This document shows positions 20,849-32,365 of a stretch of DNA of 64,000 nt, in pieces (within the stretch, counting starts at the first letter, position 1; the number at the start of each line of letters is the position of its first letter). Under the pieces are notes generated by a model. The model was not told the DNA's origin, did not search any database, and was given only the letters and a program-made list of their open reading frames with translations. Both the position numbers and the translations under genes were made by a program. Source of the DNA: Flammula alnicola (Eukaryota > Basidiomycota > Agaricomycetes > Agaricales > Strophariaceae); assembly GCA_015499995.1 (NCBI GenBank), contig JADNRV010000109.1, positions 1 to 64,000 on the forward strand. The letters are read 5' to 3'.

Positions 20849-22147
20849 TCAATTGCCACCTGCCTCGGCCGCTGCATTGTCTTCTTCGGCACATTTGAGC
20901 ATCCCGAGAAGAACCTTCCAGCCAACCTTTGCACTCAATTCCGGCGATCCAATTTTTTCGAAGAGGTATTCGCAGAATTGCACCATTTCATCCGAACCAA
21001 ACTGAAGTAGATCAGGTCTGTCGTATTCATTCAAAAGTTTGTCAATGTCTTCACCAGGAATTTCAATTAGTTGATTTTCCAGGACTTCCCAGTCCTCGGG
21101 GTGCTCATACATATCGATTCGCTGACCGTCTGTGGGAAGGAGGCTCTTGGCTTGCTTTCGAACTCGATGCGCCTGACTTTCCGTTACAACTTGAATCATA
21201 TCAAGTCGAAGTTGCACGATTTTACCCCACAGCCACGAAGCCACCCTAATAAATTTAGTTTAGGAAACTGTTTGTCAGGAGTAAAATTATAATGGACTTA
21301 CTCATGAATAGGATCGTCCTGATGAAAGCCCATTCAAGCCTTGCCGGAAGTATACTCAAAGGCAACGTTTCCCAGCTCTTTCTCCCAGATTGGGCGCCAA
21401 TTGCGTTCTCGAGTAATATTATATATACTTTTGACGGCCTTGTGAGCAGGAAGGGTCTCTTCTGAGAGATATGGCTGGTATATTTGCCTTGTAAAATTTA
21501 ATAAAGAAATGAATGAATGATTGTTATTGAACTTACTGCAAAGTTGTAACAAGTGAAATGAGCTTTGACAACTCGGAACCCTTATCAGTCGCCGTTTGTA
21601 CACACATTCCTGTAGAGGAAGTCAGTTTAATGAAATGTGAATTATGTGAATATGCATACCTCCAATCTTTCGAACAAGTCGAAGGTATAGTGCTGGTGGA
21701 ACATCCGCTAACCTTGCATAGTAGGTACGGCCCAAAGTCCCAATTCCAGATGACAACATTTGTCTATTGCCCCCCAACCCATCGATCGAAGTATCTTTTC
21801 GTGGCCGTCCAGACACCACTGCTCTTCATTAGGGCTAGACGAGTACAAGCACCTTTCGAGTGCATGGATGACGTGCTGCAGCCTGCAGCTGTGCTAGGGT
21901 TTTCAGCTTGCCGGAAAGCAGTGATAAAATCACTAAATTCAAACAAAAACATTTCAGTGGAAATCAATTGAAGATTTTAATCGGGAAAGATGGGCTTACC
22001 GAGGAATATGAACTCCTTTGTGGGCAAGTTTCTCTTTGACTAGTCGTGCTTAGTGGATCGTCTTCGGAAACCTTCAGGATGGCAACACCTTGATCAATCA
22101 CATCCATCCAACTTCGTCTTGTGGTTTTAATATTTTCTTTCTTCATG
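20849..22147 (-). pseudogene. Integrase-core-like transposon protein with nonsense codon
   Basis: Joined exons read MKKENIKTTRRSWMDVIDQG, FITAFRQAENPSTAAGC, ARLADVPPALYLRLVRKIGG, CVQTATDKGSELSKL, QQIYQPYLSEETLPAHK, SIYNITRERNWRPIWEKEL. After TGA at 21336-21334 come GFHQDDPIHE and WLWGKIVQLRLDMIQVV through GSPELSAKVGWKV to the stop at 20849. The TDKGSE and ERNWRPIWEKEL blocks match, from memory, a family common in mushroom genomes that is usually annotated as integrase core-containing. That fits a DDE-type transposase relative. The stop sits where a tryptophan or similar is expected (GKA, stop, MGFHQDD). Introns near 21490, 21610 and 21970 have consensus ends. Upstream exons may be missing. 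The family assignment is moderate. Confidence 0.5.
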
Positions 22148-22167
22148 ATAAATTGGATGGAACACAA

Positions 22168-22982
22168 GCTAAGTGCATTGCCGAAAATATTAGGATGAGC
22201 CGCTCCATGGATTAGGCTCTATCATCTATGGCGATCAAGGTACCTAGTATGAAATGGTGTATCTCATTATGAGAAGGGAGAACTCTGTTCGTGCGCTGAG
22301 TAGGCTTACCATATATGGCGAGTATGGCGTCTCAGGCTCTTTCATGCTATATTTCATTCTGAATGGTCCACGTAGCTGTCAGCAATCTTGCCGTGTGCTG
22401 AGTCTTACAATAGCCTGCACGATGGCGCGGGGCGAGATTGGCTGTAACTTCTCAAAGTGGTTTTGCCGTGCGCTAACTTGTCTTCAAGTTACCATATTCT
22501 CTACGGCAAGACTAGCTCACAAGATTGTCTAATCAACATCAAGTGAACCTCATGTTTATTCCTGGAGGTGAATTCAATTTCTTGTCAAGCCCAATTTCAA
22601 TCACTAACATTTTAGATAGGCAACCCCCATCTTAAATTTTAATCTCTATGCTCTGATTTACACCTGCGCACATGGCTCGACCGCCAAGGTCATTATTGTT
22701 TTGATTTTACGAGCATCGCAAGGATCGCGATTTCCCTGTGCATCGAATGTCATCGAGTACCACTGCGCAATAAATTGAAATTTTGCCAACTCAAGTAATC
22801 AGATTAACATTGGCACGGACGATGGGCGGAAGAATAGAATTTTAAGTGCCACCTCTTCCAACTTCATTGTTCTCGGTCGTATTTGGCCTGGCCCACCACC
22901 AATTGTGCTTCCACTCTGCTGCTTGCGTTTTCCTCCCTGCTACACCATCCTCTCACCTTATCACTTTCCAAATTCCACCTAC
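22168..22982. other. Intergenic, no gene seen
   Basis: About 800 bp between the divergent integrase-like gene and the acidic-protein gene. It should hold both promoters. No element was recognised. Confidence 0.4.
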
Positions 22983-23646
22983 GATGGCTCCTGCGTCTGC
23001 TCCAGAGTCTAACCATCGGGTTACTCGGTCATCGAAGACAGATATTCCTGACAATCTGCCGCTTCCTCCAAGTCGCAAAGCTCCTCGGAAAAAGCCCAAG
23101 GCAGCCGTAGTGGATAATGAACCCGTGAATTCGGTGTGGCTGACCCAATATCGTTCCTTATCTTTTTTACTCACCTTGTTGATATAGACCAACTTAGACA
23201 CCAGAGTCGCAGAACCTTTAGCTCGAGGCGGAGAGCTGGGCAGTGTAGGCGCTTCATTTTATATGGCTACTTATAATTTTTGCTCACCACTTTTTTTCAG
23301 GCGAACCTCGTCACTAAATATTCAGCTGCACATGCAGATTCAGCCAGTGTAAGTTGCTCTATTGTATATAACTATTAAGATCTCTCTAACAACAATATAG
23401 AATACTGTATTATCCACAACGCAATCCAAAGAGCTCATTGAGCCAACAACTACTAACGCGCATCACCCTTCCTCTCCACCTCCTGCTGCCTCGCCTCCTT
23501 CTCCGTCCTCTCCGTCCTCTCCAGCTCTCCGTCGCCCAATTCCTCGCCCTATTGGACGTGGCATCAAGCCATCACAGCCTCTTACACGTGAAGAAGAGGA
23601 TGAAATGTTTATTTCAAATCGTGCCAGATATCCAATACTTTTCATT

Positions 23647-24577
23647 CCTCCACTGATTCCTCCTGGAATGACCGGATTCCGGAGGAATGGACCGGAATCC
23701 GCAGGAATAGACCAGAATCCGCAGGAATGGACTCAATTCCGCAGGAATCCTGACCGGAATCCACAGGAATGACCAAAATTCCGGTTAGGACTTCAACTTG
23801 GTGGACTTAGACAGAACTCAGAGAAAAATATCACTCAAAGATTTTGCATCTGTCAGGAATTGAACCCAGAGCCCCGGAAGAAATCCAGTAGCTAATATCC
23901 CAGACCATTTAACCATTAGACCAGAGAACTGTTTCTGACCTACCAAAAACATCGGACTACATACCCTATCTATCTATAATATATTTGTAGATTGTGTAAC
24001 CAATTCTGAGAGATTCAGGGTCAATGGGGTACCATCAGATTCAGAATTTTAAGGAGATTGCAAATATGTATATGTCATCTCACTTGGGTAACTGAAATCA
24101 CCTTATTTGGTCTGTTTTTGGGACCGTGGGAACTTTTTGCCAAATAAAGTAACTATAGAGCATGCTTCCAGAATCACAAATATATCAAAATCATGTGACT
24201 AGCTGCTTTCGTCATCGAGAAAAACGCAAGAAAACTCGCCCAAAGCCGGCGGTTTTGAAAATTGCACTTGCTAAATATGGAATATCTTGATTAGAAATAG
24301 GTCCCACAGTTTCATTTTGATGTCATTTTATATAATAGTGTGATATTTTTATGTTGTTGCTAAACATAACCATATTTCCTTTTTTGGAAATAACCGGATT
24401 CCGGTGGCCATTCCGTTCCGGCCATTCCTGTTAGGTATTCCGGTTGCAGCTCATTCCGGTCTGCATTCCCCCGGAATGAAATTTCGCATTTTGGCTGGCC
24501 TCTCAGCCAAAATGACCCAAAAATTATTCCTCCGGAATGACCGGATTCCGCAGGATTCCGGTAGGAATCAGTGGAGG
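23647..24577. mobile_element. Non-autonomous terminal-inverted-repeat element (MITE-like)
   Basis: The left end CCTCCACTGATTCCTCC and the reverse complement of the right end CCTCCACTGATTCCTAC match over 14 of the first 14 bases and continue with GGAAT...GACCGGATTCC. Both subterminal zones are packed with GGAATCC / GGAATGACCGG repeats. It carries no transposase frame. It splits the reading frame of the acidic gene. A clear adjacent target duplication is absent, although CCAGATATC occurs on both sides at 16-17 bp from the ends. Superfamily not determined; the ends are not a standard hAT CAGNG. Confidence 0.7.
23858..23934 (-). other. tRNA-like sequence inside the inverted-repeat element
   Basis: On the minus strand, TGGTCTAATGGTTAAATGG resembles an A box and GGGTTCAATTCC resembles a B box, at tRNA-like spacing. 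The arms do not fold into a convincing acceptor or anticodon stem, so it is not called a functional tRNA. It may be a SINE relic or a decayed tRNA captured by the element. Confidence 0.35.
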
Positions 24578-27098
24578 ACAATAAAGACTTCCAGATATCG
24601 ATCCCTTTCCCCGGATCATCGCCCTTCCGTTGCACACAATGGAGCGAACAGAACTCAGATTCCAAAAGGTGGCACTCGAATCAATCACGTTACTGAACGA
24701 GGATTCAAAATTCAACGTGCCACACGCAACCCACCTGCTCCCGAAGATGAAAGCATGGATTTGGACAAAGGACAACATTACATCGAACCGCGTCTTCCAC
24801 GTGAGCAAACCCCCATGCCCAGTGACGACGAAATGGAACTCGATGAAGACGAGGAGCAGGAGATCGAGCCCAGGTCGCCTTTCGATGAAGAATTTCCCAA
24901 TAATTATAACCATCTCGAAGATGAGACCGACGGAGATTTCCAGCATCCCAAAATGCCTCACGAAAGTGATGGGAGTGGTTCCGACTACGAGGAAACCGAG
25001 AAGGAAGCTCAACGTCGCCGCATTGGGCGGTCTAAATGCCGTGTAGCTTCTGCGTCGCCAACAATCGAAGAACAGGATGCTGAGGATGATCAAGACTTTG
25101 ACCAGCTTGCGCTGAGGACGCCACCCTCTCCGCCCCGCATTAAGTCTCATCAGAAGGGCAAATGGAAAGCCGCGCCCACTGAAATTCATGACCACAATGG
25201 TGACCACGATTCTGACACTCCTCAGCGCGAACGCCAGACAAAGAAGAAGGCAGGACCCAGCCGCAAGGCTGACCACCAGTCGACTGTGCGAAGGATGAAC
25301 CACCTCTCCGACGTGGAAGATGATGATGAACCGATGGGCCGTGAATATTCATCTGGTCCTATCCCATCCGCCGCGAAAGAAGCTGCCTATTCCGCCCACA
25401 ATGAATTTATTCAGAAACTCGAGGACCTCGCTACGGAGTACAACAAGCCTGTAAAGCATTTTCTTTCCCTCGTTGGAAGAGAGGTACCGCTTATACGAAA
25501 GACGAGTGCATGGGATGCATTTCAGAGGTGGTATCCAGCCCATGTAAAGAAGAAGTAAGCTTTTTACAATCATAGAACATTGGGGATGGCTGAACACGCA
25601 TTTTATTTAGTTTCTATTCAAGAGTGGGCTCGGCATGTCGGAGCTGAATACCGGAAGGAAATGGCCACCTTGAAAGCGACACTCGGAGACAAGAATCCAA
25701 CACGGGAAGACATCGAGAAGCATTTTCAAGTCCAGCTTGCATTCTATAAAGAGTCGCTCGAGAACTGGCTGACGCAAAAGAAAGGCGATAAGAAGTTCGC
25801 AGGTGTTGTCTCCCGCGTCCTTGAACCCTTTATACGTTGGGTGAGTTGTGGCACTGGCATTTTATTCAGATTCTGCATCGATTAACCATTACACGTAGAG
25901 TACCCAAGTCTCTGAAGAATATGGCATCCACATTTTCGGCTGTGCTGTTGAAACCTCCCATGATTCATGCTCCAGCGTCGCATGGGGCAGGAGTAGTGAG
26001 TATAAATACCTCCGCGATCAACATGCAACGGTCATTAAAACTCAACTTCATGACTACGAGGGCCTATTCAAAGTAGCTGAGATGCGGCATCGGAAACTTG
26101 GCCAAATCGGCCTTTCTTCCTTGATCGACACTCGCAAAAAGCCAAATGAAAATCCTCGCGATCGTTTCTGAAGAGTATTGGGCGAATTTCTACGTGCTGA
26201 CCTTGGTAAGATAATTGGTACCTTCTCTAGATAGACATGATGACTGATCTTATGGCAATGATAGCTCGAATTTCTGCCGAACGTCAAGGAGATTCTGAGG
26301 ACAGTTCAAGGATGAAGTCTATGAGCTGGTCATGGACAGATTTTGCCTACAAGAACGAACTACGGATCATGGGGTGGGGGAAGGGGACACCCTTTCCGAA
26401 AGATGCTTTCGATCCGAAACACCTGAAGGTCAAACCCCTCAAAAATATGGTTCAACCGAGGATTGTATCGTATGAACAGTTCCTTGAACGAGAAGACCCC
26501 CAAGACGATGACGAGGAAGATCTTGACGGAGTTGTACATATTGTTTCGTGGACGGAGGGTAAGCTGCTAACTTTAATTGACTGGAAACAATGCTTAAAGA
26601 ATCTTCTCCATAGCGGAACGGAAAATGTGCCTCAAAGATAAGCGATCTATTCTGCTTGTTCTCGACATTGAAGGTACCACTCTCTCGACCGTTTTCGACT
26701 GCAAGATGTATATCCGTGCACTTCATGCCATTGGGGAGACCTCAACCAACGCCAACTATGCTTCAAAGCCAAAACGAACCAAGAAAGCGCCGCTAGAACA
26801 CAAAAATAATCGTACCCACACAATGCACGGGAAGAGGAGAGTGAATTCAAGACCTCGAGAGGACGATGAAAGCAGCTCTGAAGATATTGAAAATGCGAGA
26901 GTCGCTCGTCAATTATCCACCCGCCCTGCATCGACCGCGGCACAAGCCATGCCACCTCGAGTACCTCGATATCATCAGGAAAAACCAGTTTTGCTAATCT
27001 TAAAAAATTATCCTGGAGTAGGGCTGAATAGAGAAGAAAAGAGAGAAATAACCGGAAAAAGACCGCTTAGAGGATTTAGTTGGATTAGGGCATTCTAG

Positions 27099-28613
27099 AC
27101 AGGTACCCTTGGTTATTCTGACTTTTTTCGTGCAATAACTTTGATCAACTGGAATGTCATTACTTATCATGCATATTTTCTGGGTAATATCAATTGACTT
27201 CGGGCATCTTCATGCATTTTTATTGGTATTATTCACAGTTTTCGGGTAGATAGGGAAAATCGAAAACATAACATTCAGATAGAGAAAGATTTATACAATT
27301 ATTCTACATACATGTGCTACACAAACAGCTCAATAGGCAATATAGACTAGAAGAATACACCACGGGTTCATTGCATAGCAAACATAACTGACAAGTAATC
27401 TACGGTATAGGTGTCGCGTAATGGATCAACCAAGCGCGGCTTACATGACCGCCAGATAGCTTACATGACCGCCAGATAGGCGCACAAAAGCAAGGCGCAA
27501 ATGAAAGTGTAGTATATTGTGCCAGGAAGCTAGTTGCAGGAAATCATCATGTCCAAAGCGATAGTGCTAGAGTCGACGATATGGGCGTCAAACGATGAGA
27601 CGCAGCTTGAGCCAGTGGCCAGAACACTGTCGAGGAGGTAATAAAGTTAATGCTTCTATTCACAGAACAAGGCAGGCTCACACGTTTCAATCCGCAGAGG
27701 GAGACGACCGAAAAGTTTGCATGTGGCAATGGAATCATGCATGAGGAAGGGTGAAAATACACGATGAGGGAGTATGCAATACTCACTATGGAACACCGTG
27801 GTAGAGCAGATGATGAGGTAGACTGCTCGCCATTTGCATCCCAGTTCACTAGCCTGAGATTGGTTAGTCGACTACACAGATAGACGGCTTCCAAGCCTAC
27901 TCACGGATGGACAGCGGCGTCGACGATTTCAAGTCGAGGTCCTCGTGTTCGTCTACTGGATAGACACTTTATGGCCATGGGTATTGCAAGCTCTAGAAAT
28001 GAGAGTGAAGGGAGAACAACAACGTGTTGCAGTCTTGCAGATGTGGGTGGGAAGGAAGATGAACCACATTCCGCATTTGGTTCGATTCTTCGTTGAATGT
28101 TGCACCAAGTTTGGCATTCGGAGTTTGAATGGACTTTGTGAACTTTGAACGTTTTGAACATTTGAACGTTTGAATAAGTTCAACCTCGTTGACATTCCTC
28201 TGACCAGAGTCACCACCATTTGCACCGCTACTCTCGGCGTAACCTTATCCGAGGCGGAACGGGGGGGCCTTTCCTGTGGCCGGCAGGCAACGTGGCCACA
28301 AAGGTTGCAAAATTGTAGCTTAAATGTTGCCACACAAGATAGATTTGGGCATGTTGTATGTTGTTAGGAATATTGGATGTCATTGATTGCACCTACATCC
28401 ATGGGAGGCAAGGTGTCAGGCCGCACAAGGGACTGTCGCGTTCTCCTGAGTATCACGGAGTAAGTAACTCCCATCTCGATGAAGCGGAGTCGCCCAGTTT
28501 TGAATTCACCAAGATAGCGGTGAAGAGACCGCGAGCGGCTAGCTGTGAACGGACTACCATTCTTCTTACCTGAGCTATTTTTAGCACTTAGTAAAGCTTA
28601 TAATGTAGTCTAA
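27099..28613. other. Gene-poor stretch with a short tandem duplication
   Basis: No confident gene. A 20-bp unit, GCTTACATGACCGCCAGATA, is present twice head-to-tail at 27439-27478. Minus-strand pieces at 27547-27984 (MAIKCLSSRRTRGPRLEIVD, then LVNWDANGEQSTSSSALPR) join with plausible introns and could be a small gene, but nothing was recognised. Confidence 0.35.
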
Positions 28614-30365
28614 ATGTTACAAGTCCGGACGTTACAATGACAAGACTACTAAGGACTAGAGGAAACTATGCAAGATAACGAGGAATGCGCGGTTTAATAA
28701 AGACATTATCATTAGTAACTATTGAGATACTAGTCAATACATCTAATGAAGTGTACGGAAATAGGCGCCTTTCAGTAATATCTTAACCATCCGGCCTATA
28801 CAGCGAGGGCGCGGATCTCTAGATTAAAGAACGGACATCTAGGCACACTACAGGACAGGTCGCGTGACATTGCCGAAGGCACCGAGGACAGTGGAGCAGC
28901 GGGGTAAAGCAGACGCCCATAGACGCGCCTGTAGCAACACCGATCAAAGCTCGGATCAAAGGGATACCAAATTGGGAACACATACCATATCGGGTAATAA
29001 CTTGGTACAGGAAGATTTCCGGGGTGCATAACTCGACACAGCGAGATCCCAGATGCACGCCGAGGGTACCAAGATACCGGGTACAGAGGACGAAGGGTTA
29101 CAACCCTAAATCACGAGCATTATCTCGGACAGAACGTGCGTGGATTGCCCGAGCGTCTCCGACGAAATGTAAGCGCGTCTATGCTCCGGTCAGTCTATAG
29201 CCAATGACAGGACAAGATACCAATGAAAACGAAAGGTCACGAGCCTGTATACCACGCGGTCGAGGAGGAGTAAGTCTTAGGCGCTTAAGTTAGCCGAACC
29301 GACGACGATCTGAGCTCCCGATCCAACCAAAAAGGCATGATTGAGCGGATGAGCACGGAAACTGTACTCCACAAGGCCGCCGCTCGCGCACAAATGCCCA
29401 TGAAATCTCTATATTCTCGTCATTGCGTCTATGTAATAATATATCGTCTCAGTAGTATATAAGCAGCCCTGTAACACCGTAGAACACAAGCAATTTACCA
29501 CCCACGAGATACAAGCGCTTAAGAATTATATCTTAAGTGTTTCACCTCTAAGTACCAAGTAGCTTCAAAGCGAGAGTCCCATAATATAAAAAGAAACCAA
29601 GTAATGATATAAACGAACTGTTAAGACGAGAACGCGTGTCTAAGTGATTCGCCAAGACAAGTAAAGAGAGTTATAAGCCAAGGAACCTGTCTAAGTGACT
29701 TGTTCAAAACCTACCCTTTGTCAAAGGACATCTGGGGACCTGGACTGTAGTGTCGGTGGACGAAAGCGTCTACGCGCCTCTGGCCATTGTTAAGGGACTG
29801 TAGTGTCGGCGGATCAGACATCTGCGCGCCTCTTTCCACAAGTATAGTTTTTGAGACAAGTAAAGACAAGTTAAAGGGCATAGAGCCATCTTCTCAATTG
29901 GAGAACAAGACAAAGCGAGATCAGTTAGCAGTTTGTGCATAGAGCACTAGTTTCCGAGTACCAGACCAGAATTTACACAAGTCTATTGGACTTAAAACGA
30001 CCCATTGGCTATAAACGCGCCTAAGGCCTTGCCTGAGCCGTTGTATAGTTAAACACCTTCTTTTATCGCACACCTACTATCAGGTATCGATATTATAAAA
30101 CTATTATCCTCCCTTGGACGAACTAAGTCAACTAAACATTGATTTGGGTGTTTGAGTGTAGTAAAGTAGTTATTTAAAAGTGAAGCAAGTCGGATTTGAT
30201 AGTATCTCTCTAATAGACATTACAAAGTCTATTGAAAGCGACTACTTGATTATCTAGTAGTTCACACGCACCCCGCACTAAGCATCTTTAGCGGTCGAGA
30301 TCACGTTGATCTTTTTAACTTGTTGTTCGCCAAGCGATCACAGAGCTCAAAACTGAGACATAACA
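28614..30365 (+). repeat. Probable LTR of another retrotransposon family
   Basis: Begins TGTTACAAGTCCGGACGTT and ends ...GAGACATAACA, giving short inverted tips TGTTA/TAACA. It contains a good TATA box (TATATAAG at 29456-29463) about two-thirds of the way through and no coding region. At its right end it cuts a copia gag frame. The flanks (CTAAA / TCCTT) do not match, so it may be a solo LTR whose duplication is lost, or a recombinant. The left boundary could instead be 28603 (TGTAGTC). Confidence 0.4.
29742..29840 (+). repeat. Imperfect tandem duplication within the LTR-like block
   Basis: GGACTGTAGTGTCGG followed by a variable stretch and CGCGCCTCT occurs at 29742 and again at 29796, a 54-bp period. 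A second pair, TGTCTAAGTGAYT, lies near 29637 and 29688. Confidence 0.5.
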
Positions 30366-30627
30366 TCCTTATGACTGTACTGTTTCTTTAGTTCCTCCCA
30401 GACAGGTGTAATGTGGCACTCTATAATTGTTCATGCTTTGGAGTCACTGCCCCACCAAGCACGAATTTCAGCGATGGTCTCGGGGGTTGAAGCTGCAGTG
30501 AGAGTGGCAGGTTGAGGGTCAATGGGAGAGCTTCGCCCTGAAGGACCTGGCTGATGCCACGCTTCCAAGTTTCATAGTTAGATGCACCAATGAGGAGCTC
30601 GATGTGGTCAAGTTTGATGGTGGACAT
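30366..30627 (-). pseudogene. Ty1/copia gag N-terminal fragment
   Basis: Starts MSTIKLDHIELLIGASNYE followed by TWKRGISQVLQGE, the N-terminal block of copia Gag proteins. After a one-base frame change it continues ETIAEIRAWWGSDSKA, TGA at 30433-30431, TIIECHITPVWEELKK. It stops at the LTR-like block boundary near 30366. Only the first ~85 codons remain. Confidence 0.6.
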
Positions 30628-32365
30628 GTTAGAGTCCGATGCAATGTAGGCAGGGTATGAAAACGGTGACTATATGCAGGAAATTGTTGACAGATTATGA
30701 AAACAATGGATATATGCACATACGAACCAAAGAAGGAGACACAGAGAACATAAGGAAAATGTCCAATTCGTCTTTGGTGTCTTCATCTTTGAATAACTGT
30801 CTTTGAGGTCTTTGCTCAGGATAAATTCTCTTCGATAGGTCTTCGGCACCATCTTTGTCTTTGGCATGCCATCTTTAACTTTTCAAGATTGTCTTTCTGT
30901 CTCTGTCTTTATAAATTGTGGAAGTCTTTACAAGTGAAAATTGTCTTTGAGATCTTTGGGTCTGCGACCCCGTAGACTTCTCAAAAATGCTATTAGTATT
31001 CATTGGTGTGTTCAATTTCTCAACTTCCTTTTTGCAGGTATTCAATTGAAAATATGCAATCTAAATTTGCATTGACAAAGATATCTTAACATCTATTCAA
31101 GTAGGACTACACATCCAGCAGTAAGACTTACTCTGAACATTACCCTGCATCCTCTTTTATCTTGTTATCCTCACACCCTTCAGGAATCGAGACTGGCTTG
31201 TGTCACTCTCATGAAATCGGACGTCAGATGCAAGCAGCCTGGGTGACTCAGAATGACCTGAGGGAGCTTGCTTCTATGTATATCTTTATGGACCATGCAT
31301 ACCAAAAATAAATAAATAAACACCTTTCTACAGCATTGTGTCATGATGAATGGGAGAAGATGGTGGTTGCAGCTTCAATTCCAAGACTCTGAGTCCAAGT
31401 GCAATTCTCGTGCAAGTCCGTTCGAACTCCGACACACGTGACCTTGTTGATTGTGGGGTTGAATCCTGGTTCGGATAATCGTCGTTGATCTTCTTCCTCA
31501 ACCACCACCATCAACTTATCTCTTGCTCTGAATCTCAACTTCTTCTGCTGAAATATAGGCTCGACGTGACCGCAGCTTGGGCATTATTCATCTGTGCAAT
31601 GTCAATATGTCCCCACCTTACTCTGGTGAGTGGTATACCAGTAACCATGGTATCTATGTGGAGGGCATCACCTCATCCCACTCAAAACTGGCCCTGATTC
31701 AGGTCGACATTCTCTCGAGAAGCATAACTATGACCGCTAACCCAACTATGCCATCACTCTCACCTGCATCACTGGCGACAAGCCATGTCTAAGTATGAGG
31801 ACGCTTCCAGATATGTGGTCCTTTGCCTAGTTGGAAAGGTTACTGAGTATCCCAACTTACCACGACAATGGCTATGTCAGACCTTGACTACTGGACTTGT
31901 GCAGTCTGAGAACAAGGCAGCGGTACTAGCCTGACTGAAAGGAAAGCATTGCGAGACTACTGCTGATGATAAACATGAAATAAGGTATGAATGGGTGACC
32001 TATTTCATCATCACGCTGACCCCATCTTACAGCAAATCTAACTCATCTAGGTGAAGGTGAATGTCGCAGACATCGTGACAACTAAACATTGTACATAATA
32101 TCAAACTGCCCCTATCCCTCTGCGAAATATTTAACACAATTCCAGATCATCGCCAGCCTTGGCTCGTGAAGTGTTTCTTCAGTCTTGTACGCCTTCTATC
32201 ATGACTGCTATCGATCTTTGAGGTGCGTGGCCAATAATTGTGATTGCAAGGAACTGAGTACAACAATTGAAGTAGCACTCTATCGACTACCGCAAATGAA
32301 CATCTGTCGCCGCCATCCTGCGCTTCAAGGTTATGTATGTTGGATGAGTCAAGAGTCTCTGTAAC
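30628..32365. other. Unassigned sequence, no gene seen
   Basis: AT-rich, with scattered short open frames and no protein-like stretch of useful length. It lies between the gag scrap and the 3' break of the copia polyprotein, so it is probably old transposon debris. Confidence 0.35.

Larger units (their letters stand above)
22983..27098 (+). pseudogene. Acidic, charged protein gene split by a transposon insertion
   Basis: Starts MAPASAPESNHRVTRSSK at 22983. Small introns at about 23130-23200 and 23340-23400 precede a Pro/Ser-rich exon reaching TREEEDEMFISNRARYP. There a 0.93 kb inverted-repeat element intervenes, and coding resumes at about 24595 (RYRSLSPDHRPSV). The main exon is very acidic (DDEMELDEDEEQEIE) with basic patches (RQTKKKAGPSRK). 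It is followed by a conserved-looking region, AAYSAHNEFIQKLEDLA and SAWDAFQRWYPAHVKKK, then EWARHVGAEYRKEMATLK. A TGA at 26169-26171 (NPRDRF, stop, RVLGEF) interrupts; later parts read FAYKNELRIMGWGKG. Not recognised; similar charged proteins sit beside transposons in Agaricomycetes. Non-functional as it stands. Confidence 0.5.

Noticed and set aside
23858..23934. Functional tRNA gene
   Set aside because: Box-like motifs exist, but acceptor and anticodon stems do not pair well. Kept only as tRNA-like.
24524..25303. Minus-strand open frame of 259 codons
   Set aside because: It is antisense to the acidic exon; acidic codons read backwards give hydrophobic residues, which explains its length.
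28614..30365. Complete solo LTR with target duplication
   Set aside because: Adjacent 5-bp sequences do not match under either plausible left boundary.
31341..31538. Small minus-strand gene near 31.4 kb
   Set aside because: 65-codon frame with no motif or splice support in transposon debris.
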